A stretch of DNA of 64,000 bases. Origin: Diplonema japonicum (lineage: Eukaryota; Euglenozoa; Diplonemea; Diplonemida; Diplonemidae). Positions 10,321-21,362 of the stretch are shown here, piece after piece. Below the pieces are notes generated by a model, which was given only the letters and a program-made list of their open reading frames with translations, made no database searches and was not told where the DNA came from. A program made the translations under genes and the position numbers. The stretch spans positions 436,501 to 500,500 of the forward strand of contig OZ025666.1 of NCBI GenBank assembly GCA_964019335.1. Reading direction: 5' to 3'. Numbering within the stretch: position 1 is the first letter of the stretch; every line of letters starts with the position of its first letter.

Positions 10321-12963
10321 ATGGAAGCAGATGGTGTAAGGGTGATACGCATTTCGGAGAAGGAAGCGTTGGGGATAAATCTTGATGGGGGAATGAGGAT
10401 TACGTCGGTGGTAAAGGGGAGCGCGGGTGAGGGGGCAGGGTTACGGGCAAGGATGCGGATAGTGGGAGTGAATGGGAAGGCAGTGAGTGATGTGGGTGAT
10501 GTGAAGAAGGCGATGGAGAATGACGAGGGTGAGCTACAGCTCCATGTCGAGGAAGAGGAGGGCTCGGAGACAGCTTCAACGTACGTAGATGATGAGTGCG
10601 CCACGATGGACGGGTCGGAGGACTGGGAAGGTTCAGAGCACGCCTCATGCCCCGTGCACACCCTTCACAAGTCGGCACCTGAAGACGAGATTGGCATGCA
10701 GTACTCGGACACAATGGTCATCACCCGTGTGGACCAGGGTTCTCTTGCAAGCTGCGGCGGCCTCGAGGTTGGCATGACCATCCTCCTCGTAAACCGTGCA
10801 CCCGTCACCCCTGATAGTCTCAGAAAGCTCCTCTCTTCAGGTCTCCTTACATTCGCCTTCACTGTGTCCACCTCTAAAGTCGCGCTTCCTAAGAAGTCAA
10901 AAATCTCCCTCAACCTCACCGGCATCGGGAAGAAGCTCACCTCTCTTGCCGGAGACCAAACTGCTGACAGCATAATGCTCCCAATGAACAAGAACAACGG
11001 CCTCACCACTATCTCCTACGAGGGCTACTGCAGAGTGCGCAGGGACACAGAGGCCTTCAAAAGACGAGTTGCGGAGCTTCAGGGAAAACACCAAAAATCT
11101 GTCACTGAGTGCAACAAGATGCGAGAATTTATCTCAAGCTCGCAAACACAGGCGGAGACCCTGAACGCAGAATGGCGCAAGCTGATGGATTTGATCAACA
11201 GATCGAAGCTGCCGTCATCGGCACAGAAGGTCATTCAGGAGATACAAGAGGCTGAGGAGAAGAAGGATGCGGATTTGGCAGACTTCATGGAAAAACAAGC
11301 TGTACTGAAGGCGGAGTTTAAGCAGCTGCGTGCTGAGAATGATGAGCTGCAGGAGCGTGTAAACGAGCTGCCACCAGAAGAGGAAGAGAAGCCACAGGAA
11401 CAGGAACAGACTGAAACACAGCAAAAAGAGAACCTCGAAAAGTTGATCAGCGGTGCCGAAGAGGAGCTGAAACATCTTGAAAAGGAGCAGGAAGGGAATT
11501 TGAAAAAGATCAGCCTCTTCGAAGGTCTTATCCAACAGACACAGCACGAGGCGGACCATCAGAAGCAAGTCGTCGCGCAACGTGAGCAGCATATAGAAGA
11601 GCTCAGAAAAACCAACACTCAAGCACGCGAGGACAGGACAGCAATGACTCTTGAAGTCCAAAAGGGACAGGAGCAGCTCGAAAAAACCGTGAACAGCCTG
11701 ATGGCCAAGGTGAAAGAAGCGGGAAATGAGAAGGACAAGCACATAGCCAAAGCCTCGGAGGAATTGATCAAGAAGCAGGAAGAGGAGAACGACCTGCACA
11801 CGAAGCTAAAGGACGCAGAGAACGAGATCGAAGCTTTCAAGCTGACGAACACGACGCTAGCAAAGGCCAACTCAGAGTTGAAGACAGCACAGGCTGAATA
11901 TCTGTCGCGTATCGAAGAGCTGGACAAGCGGCTGGCGGATATCAACGACATCATGTCCAGCTGCAACGACATCGAGCAGGACAGGGACAGGAGGAAGGCA
12001 GAGATGGCTGTTCGTGAAACACAGGTAAGCGAGCTCAGAGAGCTGAACAAGAAGCTGACAGAAGAGGCTGAAACGTCGGAAAAAGACCTCAAGGAGCTGA
12101 CGAAAAAGTTCCAAGAAGCCGAACAAATAAACAACATACACCGCGATACGCTGGCAAAGGGCGCTGCAAGGCTGTGCGAACTCGAGCCCTTAGACCTTCG
12201 TGTCACACAGCTTCAAGAACAGCTTGAAGAAGAGTCGTGCAAGCGAGACACAGAACGTGGTGTATGCTACGAACTGTTGGATAACATTGACACAGCGGCA
12301 GAGACTCTTCAAGAGCTGGAAGCCTCGCAGGCACAAGCGGAGAAAGAGGCTGAAGTGCTTGAAGAGCAGACAGCGGCATATATGTTAGAAGTAGAGTCCT
12401 TCTCTGACCAGTTCAAGACTGTCATCGCCAAGCACCAGAAAAACCTTGCAGAATGCAAGGCGGCGCAGAAGGAAGAGCTCAACACACAGACGTCGAACAT
12501 CAAACAGCTGCAGAGGAAGCTAGCCAGCACAGAGGGGAGGTACAAGGATTGCACGTTAAAAATGCAAAAGCTCGAGGCGAATCTACGGGCTTCAGGAGGC
12601 TCTGGCAAGTCAATAGAAATGCTTCAAGAAGAGAACTCCGAGCTGTTGAAGAAGGTGGCACGACAGCAGAGTCGGTTGCGCAGTACGGAGCTTGGCAAGA
12701 AAGCATCGCAGGCGACACTTAAAGCTAAGCAGATAGAGTCTCTTAAGAAAGACACTGTTCTCAGTAGGTACGTGACTCCGAGCACAAGCTGTGCAACTTC
12801 CTTTTCCGAGTCTTCTCCAAAGCGCTTCCTTTCTAAGCTTAAGCTCAAGCAGAAATGCACACCCCACATGCAGCATGTCATAGAGGAGCTCCTTTATGAG
12901 AACAGCAACCTCATCAGAGACATCGAAGCATGTAAGCGAAGGCTGCAGGAGCAGAACAAGTGA
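10321..12963 (+). CDS. Two-PDZ, long coiled-coil scaffold protein
   Basis: 880 residues. The open frame extends upstream through a TTG, but the first ATG is at 10321, ten bases after TTTAG (a plausible trans-splice acceptor). PDZ 1 spans about residues 5-80 (ALGINLDGGMRITSVVKGS; G-A-G-L). PDZ 2 spans about 118-185 (MVITRVDQGSLASCGGLEVG). From about residue 235 to the end the chain is almost continuous Glu/Lys/Gln/Leu-rich coiled coil. This is the layout of a cytoskeletal or membrane-proximal scaffold: PDZ domains bind C-terminal peptides and the rod dimerises. No motor or membrane segment was seen. A compartment cannot be assigned. Confidence 0.78.
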   Translation: MEADGVRVIRISEKEALGINLDGGMRITSVVKGSAGEGAGLRARMRIVGVNGKAVSDVGDVKKAMENDEGELQLHVEEEEGSETASTYVDDECATMDGSEDWEGSEHASCPVHTLHKSAPEDEIGMQYSDTMVITRVDQGSLASCGGLEVGMTILLVNRAPVTPDSLRKLLSSGLLTFAFTVSTSKVALPKKSKISLNLTGIGKKLTSLAGDQTADSIMLPMNKNNGLTTISYEGYCRVRRDTEAFKRRVAELQGKHQKSVTECNKMREFISSSQTQAETLNAEWRKLMDLINRSKLPSSAQKVIQEIQEAEEKKDADLADFMEKQAVLKAEFKQLRAENDELQERVNELPPEEEEKPQEQEQTETQQKENLEKLISGAEEELKHLEKEQEGNLKKISLFEGLIQQTQHEADHQKQVVAQREQHIEELRKTNTQAREDRTAMTLEVQKGQEQLEKTVNSLMAKVKEAGNEKDKHIAKASEELIKKQEEENDLHTKLKDAENEIEAFKLTNTTLAKANSELKTAQAEYLSRIEELDKRLADINDIMSSCNDIEQDRDRRKAEMAVRETQVSELRELNKKLTEEAETSEKDLKELTKKFQEAEQINNIHRDTLAKGAARLCELEPLDLRVTQLQEQLEEESCKRDTERGVCYELLDNIDTAAETLQELEASQAQAEKEAEVLEEQTAAYMLEVESFSDQFKTVIAKHQKNLAECKAAQKEELNTQTSNIKQLQRKLASTEGRYKDCTLKMQKLEANLRASGGSGKSIEMLQEENSELLKKVARQQSRLRSTELGKKASQATLKAKQIESLKKDTVLSRYVTPSTSCATSFSESSPKRFLSKLKLKQKCTPHMQHVIEELLYENSNLIRDIEACKRRLQEQNK

Positions 12964-13198
12964 CCCATGCAAGAGGAAACAAAAAAAGGGAAGATAGAAA
13001 AAAGAATAGAAAGAACGCAAGAGAATGGAATTCAAATGCGAATTCAGAAACACCTTTCCCCCCCACACCTACCCCACGTTCCCCTTCGGATTTCTTTCCA
13101 AAAAAAAAAAAAAAAAGAGAATGACTATTTTTTGTTGTATTTTCAACCTTGCTGCTCCCCCCCCCCCCCCCCCCCGCTAGTTTTGAATAAACATCTGA

Positions 13199-13272
13199 AT
13201 GATGACCACATCATATCCACTAAGCGTTTTGATGAAGAGTCTTAAAATCTACAATGTCATAGTTACTCTGAT
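13199..13272 (+). repeat. Block A, copy 1
   Basis: 74 nt shared with 14155-14228. The few mismatches cluster after ATCCACTAA. Confidence 0.8.
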
Positions 13273-13300
13273 ATTGTTAAGGGGATTGCCTTATTTGAAT

Positions 13301-13386
13301 GATGAGAAACAAAATTCATAGATCTCGTTCGTCTGAGCAGACTTCCATTTTTTTGGAGGGCTGCGTGTGACTGATAAGAATTTTCG
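13301..13386 (+). repeat. Block B, copy 1
   Basis: 86 nt shared with 14774-14859, from GATGAGAAACAAAATTC to AAGAATTTTCG. Confidence 0.85.
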
Positions 13387-13445
13387 GCCTTCAAGCTGAC
13401 GCATGCCGCAAACGGAAAGAAGGGGCGCTCAACCTTCACACATGC

Positions 13446-13513
13446 ACCCCCCGCATTTAAGGCAAGGGAATGAAGTAGTTAGTCTTGTTTATCCCTAGTC
13501 ATTGTGGGGCAGA
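13446..13513 (+). repeat. Block C, copy 1
   Basis: 68 nt shared with 14281-14348, from CCCCCCGCATTTAAGG to TTGTGGGGCAGA. Confidence 0.85.
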
Positions 13514-13534
13514 AATAAAGAATAAAAAAAGAAT

Positions 13535-13699
13535 ACCAGAAACACTCCACGGTTGCCCTCTTCCCTTAAGTGGAGGTGATGACCACCAGACCCCTGGTTA
13601 GAGATCTTTGAGAAGGTCGATGTGGCGTGCATCGTGCATCGTCCCTCGCTATGCCTGCTGAGCGGACATGCCCAGGAGAGTACGTAAGGGGCGAGAGAT
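13535..13699 (+). repeat. Blocks D+E, copy 1
   Basis: 165 nt shared essentially exactly with 14576-14740. The first 68 nt (D) also recur at 13828-13895. Confidence 0.88.
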
Positions 13700-13827
13700 G
13701 TGCTGTGGGCGATGCTCTGGTATGATCATCCCGCGGTGCCTGTCGGGCTGCATTTCGTGCTTGAGAGTGTACGTATGGGATGGGAGAGGGAGGGCCGGTG
13801 TGGGGGATTAAATATAGATAAGATTAT

Positions 13828-13895
13828 ACCAGAAACACTCCACGGTTGCCCTCTTCCCTTAAGTGGAGGTGATGACCACCAGACCCCTGGTTAGA
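13828..13895 (+). repeat. Block D alone, copy 2
   Basis: 68 nt identical to the start of the D+E copies, then joined to unrelated sequence at TTAGA. Confidence 0.85.
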
Positions 13896-14154
13896 TGTTT
13901 TCCCCATGTGGGCACAGAAAGACAGAAGCATCCCATTCCTTCACGTTGTTTCCCAGTTAGTGAAAAGAAGCGGAAAGAGGGAGGCTGAGACACCCGCATT
14001 GGAGGGACAGCTGCAGCAGCATTCTGCAAACCTTCACCATTACCCCCCAGCGTAGCTTTTTGAAGTGTGCTGGAGGGCAAGTTTGGAAGGTGAGAGTGGA
14101 AGAGAAGCAGCTGAGGTCTTTTGTGTGGTGGTGAGGAGGGGCAAGAAAACCGAC

Positions 14155-14228
14155 ATGATGACCACATCATATCCACTAAATTTTCTGATGAAGAGTCTTA
14201 AAATCTACAATGTCATAGTTACTCTGAT
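14155..14228 (+). repeat. Block A, copy 2
   Basis: Second copy of 13199-13272. Here it is followed, about 50 nt later, by block C rather than block B. Confidence 0.8.
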
Positions 14229-14280
14229 CTCTCTCCGTTTTTTTCCCTTTGCTCACTTTTTCAAAAACAAAACAAGAATA

Positions 14281-14348
14281 ACCCCCCGCATTTAAGGCAA
14301 GGGAATGAAGCATTTAGTCTTGTTTATCCCTAGTCATTGTGGGGCAGA
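14281..14348 (+). repeat. Block C, copy 2
   Basis: Second copy of 13446-13513. Confidence 0.85.
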
Positions 14349-14575
14349 TAGGGATTCCTGATGAGCAGGGCTTTCAGGAGGGCAGCAGCACAGCCGTGTG
14401 ATGACCAACACGAGGCATTTGTCTGAACACCTTTTGCGACGATTATAAAAACGTGACCCCCTCTCCTTTTTTTTTGCACCTGTCCCACCGGGGTGCAATT
14501 CTGCTGGGCTGAACACCCCCATGTCCTTCATCAGCGGGAAACACCCCGCAGATCAGTTCCACTTTTGCTTGCTAC

Positions 14576-14740
14576 ACCAGAAACACTCCACGGTTGCCCT
14601 CTTCCCTTAAGTGGAGGTGATGACCACCAGACCCCTGGTTAGAGATCTTTGAGAAGGTCGATGTGGCGTGCATCGTGCATCGTCCCTCGCTATGCCTGCT
14701 GAGCGGACATGCCCAGGAGAGTACGTAAGGGGCGAGAGAT
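14576..14740 (+). repeat. Blocks D+E, copy 3
   Basis: Second full copy of the D+E unit; same length as 13535-13699. Confidence 0.88.
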
Positions 14741-14773
14741 AACTTTGAGAACTTGATAACTTTCCTTCGGGAT

Positions 14774-14859
14774 GATGAGAAACAAAATTCATAGATCTCG
14801 TTCGTCTGAGCAGACTTCCATTTTTTTGGAGGGCTGCGTGTGACTGATAAGAATTTTCG
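14774..14859 (+). repeat. Block B, copy 2
   Basis: Second copy of 13301-13386. Here it lies downstream of D+E, the reverse of the order in the first cluster. Confidence 0.85.
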
Positions 14860-15414
14860 AAGCGGATCTTATTTTGCTGCCCCTCTCACTCTGTTGGCTG
14901 CAGGCCTTCACACCCTGTGATGAGAACAACGACATCAACACTCTCGTTCTTCTGATTTTAGTTATGAAGACAGATGTTTTGTTCATGCTTCTGCAATGCT
15001 GAGGATATGCACAAAGTTGGTGAGAATGGGGAATTTGTGGCATGATGACAAACCATGTTTAGTGTAGTGCGCATCTGACACCCCTCTTGCAGGTGGTGGT
15101 TGAGAATACATACATCGGTCTAGACTCGTTTATGACTGACCTTTTTTTATACTTTTTCCAAGGATGTGTCCCAGGCTCCAGAGTGCCACCGTTTGTATGA
15201 TGATCAGAGAATACAATCCAATGACTGCTGTTTCCATGAGAAGCCATCTTCGGTGACATAAATTGTTTTCTTCAAAGAATCTTCGAAGCTGATATCAATG
15301 ATTTTCTTTTGCACTTTCCCATTCGTATCAAGGCCCTGTGTTAGATTCCAGTTGTTTTGTCTTCGAACCTCTTCCGCACAGCACAATCTTAATTTTTTCT
15401 CCTTCGACAAGAAA

Positions 15415-16290
15415 ATGACGCGTTCCACTATGATGCTTGCGATGCTGCCTGTTGTGGCGTCTCTGCAGATGGAGATGAGCTGCCTGATGGACGTGGGGAT
15501 GGGGGCTTACGGGCTGATCGACGCTGGTCTGGGGATCAACAGCGCTGTGTCCTCGTGCGGGGATGCGGGGAAGAAGGGGCAGTGCACCGCGGACATCGGG
15601 AAGGTGGTGTCTGGTCTGGGGAGCACGAGCGCGTACATCTCGATGGCGGTGGGGGACTGCGGGGGCGAGGGGAACCAGTGCGCGGTGGACGTGTCGCAGG
15701 CGGTGTCGTCCCTCGGGAAGGCTGTGCAGGATGCGGGGAAGGCTGAGCAGTCGTGCAGGCAGAACGCGTCGAGGGCCCTGTGCGCGTCGGATGTGCTGGC
15801 GGCTGGGTCGAAGGTGGCGCTCGCGGCGAGCCAGGTGCAGGCGGCGAAGGGGAGCTGCGCGACCGTGGCGGAGAAGAAGGTGGCGGATTTGAAGAACTTC
15901 AACATGAACTGCATCATGGACGTGGCGATGGCCGCCTTCGGGCTGGTGAACGGGGGTCTCGCCGTGAACGCGGCGGTGGCGGACTGCGGGGCGGAGGGGA
16001 GCTCCGGGGCCTGCGCTGAGGACATCGGGAAGATGGTGTCTGGGCTGGGGTCCGCGAGCGCGCAGATCAGCGCGGCTGTCGGGGACTGCGGCGGGGCGAC
16101 GCAGCAGTGCTCCGTCGACGTGTCGAAGGCGGTGGCCTCCTTCGGGAAGGCGACCGAGGAGGCAGGGAAGGCGGCACAGGTCTGCGGCGACAAGACCCAG
16201 TCCGCCCTCTGCGTCTCCTACCTCCTCGCCTCCGGCTCAGGCATCTCCCTCGCCGTCAGCGACATCCAGGCGGCCTCCAAGTCTTGCTAG
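15415..16290 (+). CDS. Secreted eight-helix C-x24-C repeat protein, copy 1
   Basis: 291 residues. The frame is open back to 15298, but the ATG at 15415 is where similarity to the other two copies begins. A signal peptide of about 17 residues (LAMLPVVASLQ) precedes two ~130-residue halves. Each half has four units starting and ending with Cys, exactly 24 residues between, and seven of eight begin C-x-x-D. The units are Ala/Gly/Ser/Val-rich and should be short helices tied by disulfides. The gene is very GC-rich compared with its flanks. It differs from copies 2 and 3 at only a few bases (for example Thr-Met versus Ala-Val near the start). I recall similar Cys-helix proteins in dinoflagellate data, but cannot verify this. 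Probably secreted; function unknown. Confidence 0.85.
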   Translation: MTRSTMMLAMLPVVASLQMEMSCLMDVGMGAYGLIDAGLGINSAVSSCGDAGKKGQCTADIGKVVSGLGSTSAYISMAVGDCGGEGNQCAVDVSQAVSSLGKAVQDAGKAEQSCRQNASRALCASDVLAAGSKVALAASQVQAAKGSCATVAEKKVADLKNFNMNCIMDVAMAAFGLVNGGLAVNAAVADCGAEGSSGACAEDIGKMVSGLGSASAQISAAVGDCGGATQQCSVDVSKAVASFGKATEEAGKAAQVCGDKTQSALCVSYLLASGSGISLAVSDIQAASKSC

Positions 16291-16625
16291 GCTGAGATCG
16301 ACTCTTAGTTTGGCGAACGCAAACACCTGTTTTGTGGCATATCTTTGGTAATACATCGACGTGGCGTGTGAAGTGTTGTTTCCTACTCTTGCTCCCTCTC
16401 GGTTCGTGTTGAGATGCGCGTTTTGAAAATTATTTCCCCCCTTCACTTTACCAGTGCGTGAATAATAGGATATGAGGCAGCAGTCCCTGCAAGTGTACTG
16501 CGCCTCTCTTGTCTCTTAAGCTTTTTAAAGTCTTTGTTGTTCCATTTCGTATATCAGATTCAACAATCCTCAGACTCCACTGGGTGGGGAGGAGAGCTTC
16601 TTTTGCTTTCAATTACTCATAAAAC
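16291..16625. other. Intergenic, nothing recognised
   Basis: 335 nt of mixed sequence. Its first few bases (GGCTGAGA) resemble those after copy 3 of the cysteine-repeat gene. No repeat or RNA gene was recognised. Confidence 0.5.
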
Positions 16626-19600
16626 ATGCACACAAATGAGTCAGCACTCAACCTGCTGGGGAAGGCGGCAGTTAAAGAGATGCATTGTTTGGAGTTACTA
16701 AAAAAAGCGGTGGTAAAGTCGGACACGGATATAGTAGCAGAGACAATGCAGCGCGTGGCTGCAACAGAACTGAAGTCGATGCTTGATATCCTGAGAGAGT
16801 GCTCCGGTGGGGAAGACGTGAGACACCTTTCCTTCCTCTGCGGGTTGCACATAATCCAAGATTGCGAAAGCAATGACAATGCGAGTGAGCCCGAGGAAGA
16901 AGCCAAAAGGAGGACATCGGTCCTGCCACCTGACTGCCTGCCGCTGGATATACTGCTACATGGTTGCGGTGATCAGTACCCGCACCTTGGCATTCTGAAA
17001 GATGTTGTTAAACTGGAGAAGCAGCGACAAGCTGCCGTACTGAAAAAACTTTCTCTCTCATGCCCTGAGCCTATGTATGGTTTGAAGATACTTGCAGAAA
17101 GCCAACCAGAACTCTTGAGAGGTGTTGGTCTCTTGGTCGAGTCTTCAAAACTCAAAGAACCATCCCCAGCCACTGCCAGTAACACCCACTCAGTGGTGCT
17201 GATACAAGCTGCTGCCAGGGGGTATCTCTCACGCCTCAGCATCATTAGGCTTCGTGGAATGAGTTGCAAAGCCGCCCTTTCTATTCAGCTCGCCTTCCGT
17301 GTCATGCGTGCCCGCAGACGTATTCTTGAACAGCGCAGCCGACACAAGCGGGAGCTAGCTTCTCGTCATGAGCACGCAGCCACAGAGTTTGCAGTGATTC
17401 ATTTGCAGGCCTTTATTAGGGGGTTTCTAGCTAGAAAGATGCTGAAGTTTGAAACGCATGACACATCGCTCGAGCCTATTGTCGACCCTGCCGACGTCAC
17501 TCCTGAGGAAGGCGCCTTAAGCCCGCTAGACCCTTCGAACTGCAGCAGGATCTCGACAGGCAGCAGGCGGAACTCCCGTTCATCAGCATCACCGCGGTCC
17601 TCTTCAGGTTGTCCTGGGATCTTCCTCCTCGCTTCTATGACGGATGCTGCAGGGTTGCAATTACTGCTAAAATCGGCGTCGCAGAAGGAGGAGCCTGTGT
17701 CAGAACCGCGCACGCCACACCAGCCAAGCGAGGGGAACAGAACGTCGAAGCGGAGGTTTAGGCTGCAAAAGAAGAACGGGCGTGTTGCGCTGCTACCGAA
17801 TGAGACAAAGAAGACACGCTTCCACCACGCGTCATACCTCCCGAAGAGGGCGCTGCCCAATGGGAAGAGACCGGCGTTTGTTCTGTTGACTGCGATGGGT
17901 GCAGGCATGCCTGGTTGGGACATCGAACAGTCTCCAGACGTCACCATCGACGAGATCTTTGTCGAGAAGCATGGCGTGAACCTCGACACCGTCTATGACA
18001 GCATCAACCCCTACGGGCCCGGGCAGCCCAACGGCCCACACGCCGCTGAGGTATACGGAAACGGTGTCGTCGCTATCACAAAAGACGAGCTCGTCGAGCA
18101 GCGTGACACCGCCGTCTTCTACAGCCACTTCAAGGGACAAACACTGTCAATGCTGTTGACCGCGGTGACTCAGAGGGAGCTTGCCCCTTGGGTGGAATGC
18201 TTCAAAACAGTGCCCATCAAAGACATCAACAGTCAGGTAGTAAAGCACAGACTGTCACGCATGCTGAACGACCAGCTTGCCATGGCTGAAGGCACGGAGA
18301 CTGGCATGTTAAAGCGTCTGGAGTATCTGTACAAAAAGGCGGACGCCCCTTCGATGGTTGCCGACTCGCTTATCGAGCAGCTCAACACCGACCTTGCAGA
18401 GAGCACACGGATGAAAGAGATCCTGGCACAGGCACTGGAGGCACTGACGCAGCCCATTCCAGAGGAGATCGAGCATATCATGTTCTCAGAGGACGATTAC
18501 ATGCTGGGTCTCTCGCTGGAGGAGATCGCCAACGGGTCGTGTGTGGCGCAGGATGCTGTCTTCATGACGGACGAGATAGGGCAGCTGTGCACATCGGATG
18601 TCATCCACACGGTCTTCGCTCCTTCAATGGCCACCGACACCTCACCCAACAGCCTTCACAACGCGTACAAGCTGGCCCTCACTGCGATGCAGCAACGTGG
18701 CATACAAGTGTGCTGCCTGTCTCCTCTTCTCCCGAGAGCGTCGACAACTAGCATCCAGCACCCCCAGCACACTGTGGCCTTGCATCTCATGGCACTCGCC
18801 GAGGTGCTTACCGAGCAGTCGTGGGGCATGACCTCCTGTTACATCTCTTCCTTCGACGTTCCTGTTGAAATCGCCAGGCGCGCGTTCGAGAAACGCGACG
18901 TTGGCTTTGACCTCGTGGTACATGGCATGGATTCTCTGCACGTGGCTCTGAAGCTGGACCAGCCGTGCGCCCTGCTCGTCCCGTCTGAGCCCATGAACAT
19001 TCTGTGCGGAAGGGTCGGAGCACGTTGGCTTGATGCCCGCGGCAAAGCTTACCGCCAAGAAGAGGAGGCCGTCGCTAACAGCACTGCCATCTTGGCACAG
19101 GCAAACTTCAACACAGTCTACTTCGAGTCTATCAGGCACAAGTTGGTCGACAAGAAGGTCCCTTTATTGCAGAGGCCTCTCCCACCAAAGAAGTCTGCCT
19201 ACAAAGGCAGGGTGGTTGAGTCAAAGCTCCCTGCAGGCCCCGGTCAACGGAAGCAGGATTTGTCAATACTAGCAAAGGTGAAGCAAGTACAAAACAGGGA
19301 CCTCGTGATGCAACAGGAGCTAGAAGAAAGGCAGGAAAAACCCACAGTTGGGAGGCAGAAGATGCTCGACAAAATGCGTGATGACAACGAAGAGAGGCAA
19401 AACTTCATATCAAGGTTGGAGCGCAGGATAGAGCACGGGGCAGAGGCGAGGGAGCTGACGAGAAATGTGATTAAAGACCGTGACGATAGGATCCGGGCAA
19501 GGAAGGAAAAAAGACTGCTGGAACTTCAGATTGTGGAGGAACAAAAGAGAATGCAGAGCGAGGCAGAGGAGGTGCATCGCAAGGAGCGAAATAGGAAGCA

Positions 19601-20450
19601 TCAGGAGCTAGCTGCGGAGCGAATGAGGAGACAGAAGGAGATGAAAGAAAAACAATCGCGCGAGAAGGAAGGACAGCTGATCCTCGCAGAGGCACGTGAG
19701 AACGCCGAACGGCAGAAGAGGGTGCAGGCAGCGAGGGAGCTGATTCTGAACGACAGAGAGAGAGAGGAGAGACGGCTGAAGATGAAGCATGATCGAATGT
19801 CAACAAAGCAGGACAAAAGGGAACAGGAGAAGAAGAAGCAAGAGGACGAGGCAAGAAAGAGAGAAAAACAAGAAGAGACGCGGAGGTGTGTTGCAATTTT
19901 TACCTTTACAACAAAAGAAAATAAAATTAAAAAAGGAAATTGATTGATCGCGCAGCGGAGGACAGGGCAAAACGTCAAGCCGAGAGGGAGGCAGAGGCCG
20001 AGCGGATCGAACAGGCGAAGGAGAAGGAGTTGAGGAGAAAACACGTCCCGAAAAGAGTATTGGTATGTCTCTACAAAAAAAAAAAAAAAAGAAAAATGAA
20101 AATTCCCACAGCCAAGTGTGCTGCCCCCAGTGGACAGGGCCGCTGAGATGAAGGAGCATGCCGGCAAGAGTAAGGCGGCCGCTGCTGCAGGCCAACTGCC
20201 CAGAGACGAGGCTCAGCCTCAGCCCGAGAGGTGGTATGCTTTCAGGATGGGTTTATTGAACTTTTTTTTTTTCCTTCACAGCTCTTCAGCACCGGATAAC
20301 AATGAAGGTCAATTTGAAAGCCCCCCTGCTGACTCACGTGCACAAACACAAGTTATGCCTCGAGCGCCTCAGAGGCACAGCACTCAAAGGTCCGCAAAAT
20401 CTACAAAACCGCAGAAACGGGATGATGGTGGAGCTGCAAAGGCTCGGTGA
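16626..20450 (+). CDS. IQ-motif protein with long charged C-terminal helix
   Basis: Predicted 1218 residues from join(16626-19887, 19956-20062, 20112-20230, 20282-20450); total length is in frame. The introns are 68, 49 and 51 nt. The first donor is the least certain (GT at 19886 or 19888; only 19888 restores the coiled-coil frame). Three IQ-like calmodulin-binding motifs lie at about 188-205, 215-232 and 255-275 (LIQAAARGYLSR; IQLAFRVMRARRR; LQAFIRGFLARK). Residues 390-850 form a globular region I do not recognise. Residues 870-1150 are a highly charged Arg/Lys/Glu single helix or coiled coil, followed by a low-complexity tail. The layout suits a calmodulin-regulated cytoskeletal or flagellar protein, which is inference only. 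Confidence 0.72.
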
Positions 20451-21362
20451 GCTAGCCTATCAATAATGGTGGCTATTTTATGTTTTATGTTTTTTTTTTG
20501 TTTTTTGTTTTCTACTTCTGTCTTTGTCTACCCCCCCCTATTTTCCCCTCTCTCCCCTTTCACACTGCCCCACTCCTCTTTTTTTCTTTTCTCCTTCTTC
20601 TGTAACTCTTCTCTGGCTTGAAGAGGGAATGAATAAGGGGAAAAGAATAAGGGGGAGGGAGGGCGGAAAGGCGAGGGGGGGAAAAAAAAATAAAAAAATC
20701 AAAACTGAAAAATCTTTGTAAAGAAGAAAAAAAAGAGCTTTCCCCCACTAGTACTGTTCACCCCTGAGAAGTTCCGGCGGCTGCAACCGACCCCCCCGCC
20801 CCCCCCCGTTGGCCGGTTCTAAAAAAGCTTCTTTGGATAAAAGAGCAAAGTTTTTTAATACATAACGCGAAGTTCCAACTAGTCAACTAAACTGCCTTTT
20901 TTGCTTGCTTTTTTTTTTTTCAGGCGTCCTGCCACATACCGCAGGTACCCTTAAATGTCTCTTTTTTTTTTTTTTTTTTTTTCCTTTTCAACTACGTGAG
21001 TTTCCCCCATCACCACCCCCTTTGCTTCGGCACCACATGCAAATGTGGATTTCCTTCTTTCCAAAGAGTTGGTAGAAATAAAAAAAAATAAAAAAAACAT
21101 TCTTCAAGTTGGGACAATTTACCCAATGTTTACTCTTCTTTTTTTTCTTCTTTCTCTGACGCTCTATGGAAAAAAAAAAAAAAAAAAAAAAAAGGGAAAA
21201 AAGAAAATCCGGTTTCCCTTTTTTTTTTCACTCTTTTCTATTTTTTTTTTTTTTTTTGCTCATGGGAGTCCCTTTTTTTTTGTTCTTCTCCCCCCCCCCT
21301 CTCGATGTTGCTACGAATTTAAAAAAAAAAATGAAAAGGAAGAAAAAAAAAGGGGGAAAAAA
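20451..21362. other. Intergenic, homopolymer-rich
   Basis: Contains long T-, A- and C-runs and an 18-nt string (CAGGCGTCCTGCCACATA at 20921) that recurs at 57656. An open frame runs from 21045 into the E2 gene but is low-complexity Lys/Phe with no homology signal, so it was excluded. Confidence 0.55.

Larger units (their letters stand above)
12964..15414. other. 2.45-kb gene-free mosaic of duplicated blocks
   Basis: No supportable gene. At least four unrelated sequence blocks (A, B, C and D/E, listed separately) occur two or three times each with near-perfect identity but in different orders, with unique DNA between them. All copies are in the same orientation. Confidence 0.75.

Noticed and set aside
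15507-16193. 228-residue open frame antisense to each cysteine-repeat gene (also 40410-41096 and 44991-45677)
   Set aside because: It is a by-product of the high GC and regular codon pattern of the sense gene. It has no start context, is low-complexity Ala/Ser/Pro, and is on the strand opposite to all other genes.
19886-19955. Alternative intron 1 of the IQ gene with donor at 19886
   Set aside because: It puts the next exon out of the coiled-coil frame. The donor at 19888 restores it.
21045-21362. Hydrophobic Phe/Lys-rich extension of the E2 frame
   Set aside because: Reads only T-, A- and C-runs. The E2 family starts at the ATG at 21363.
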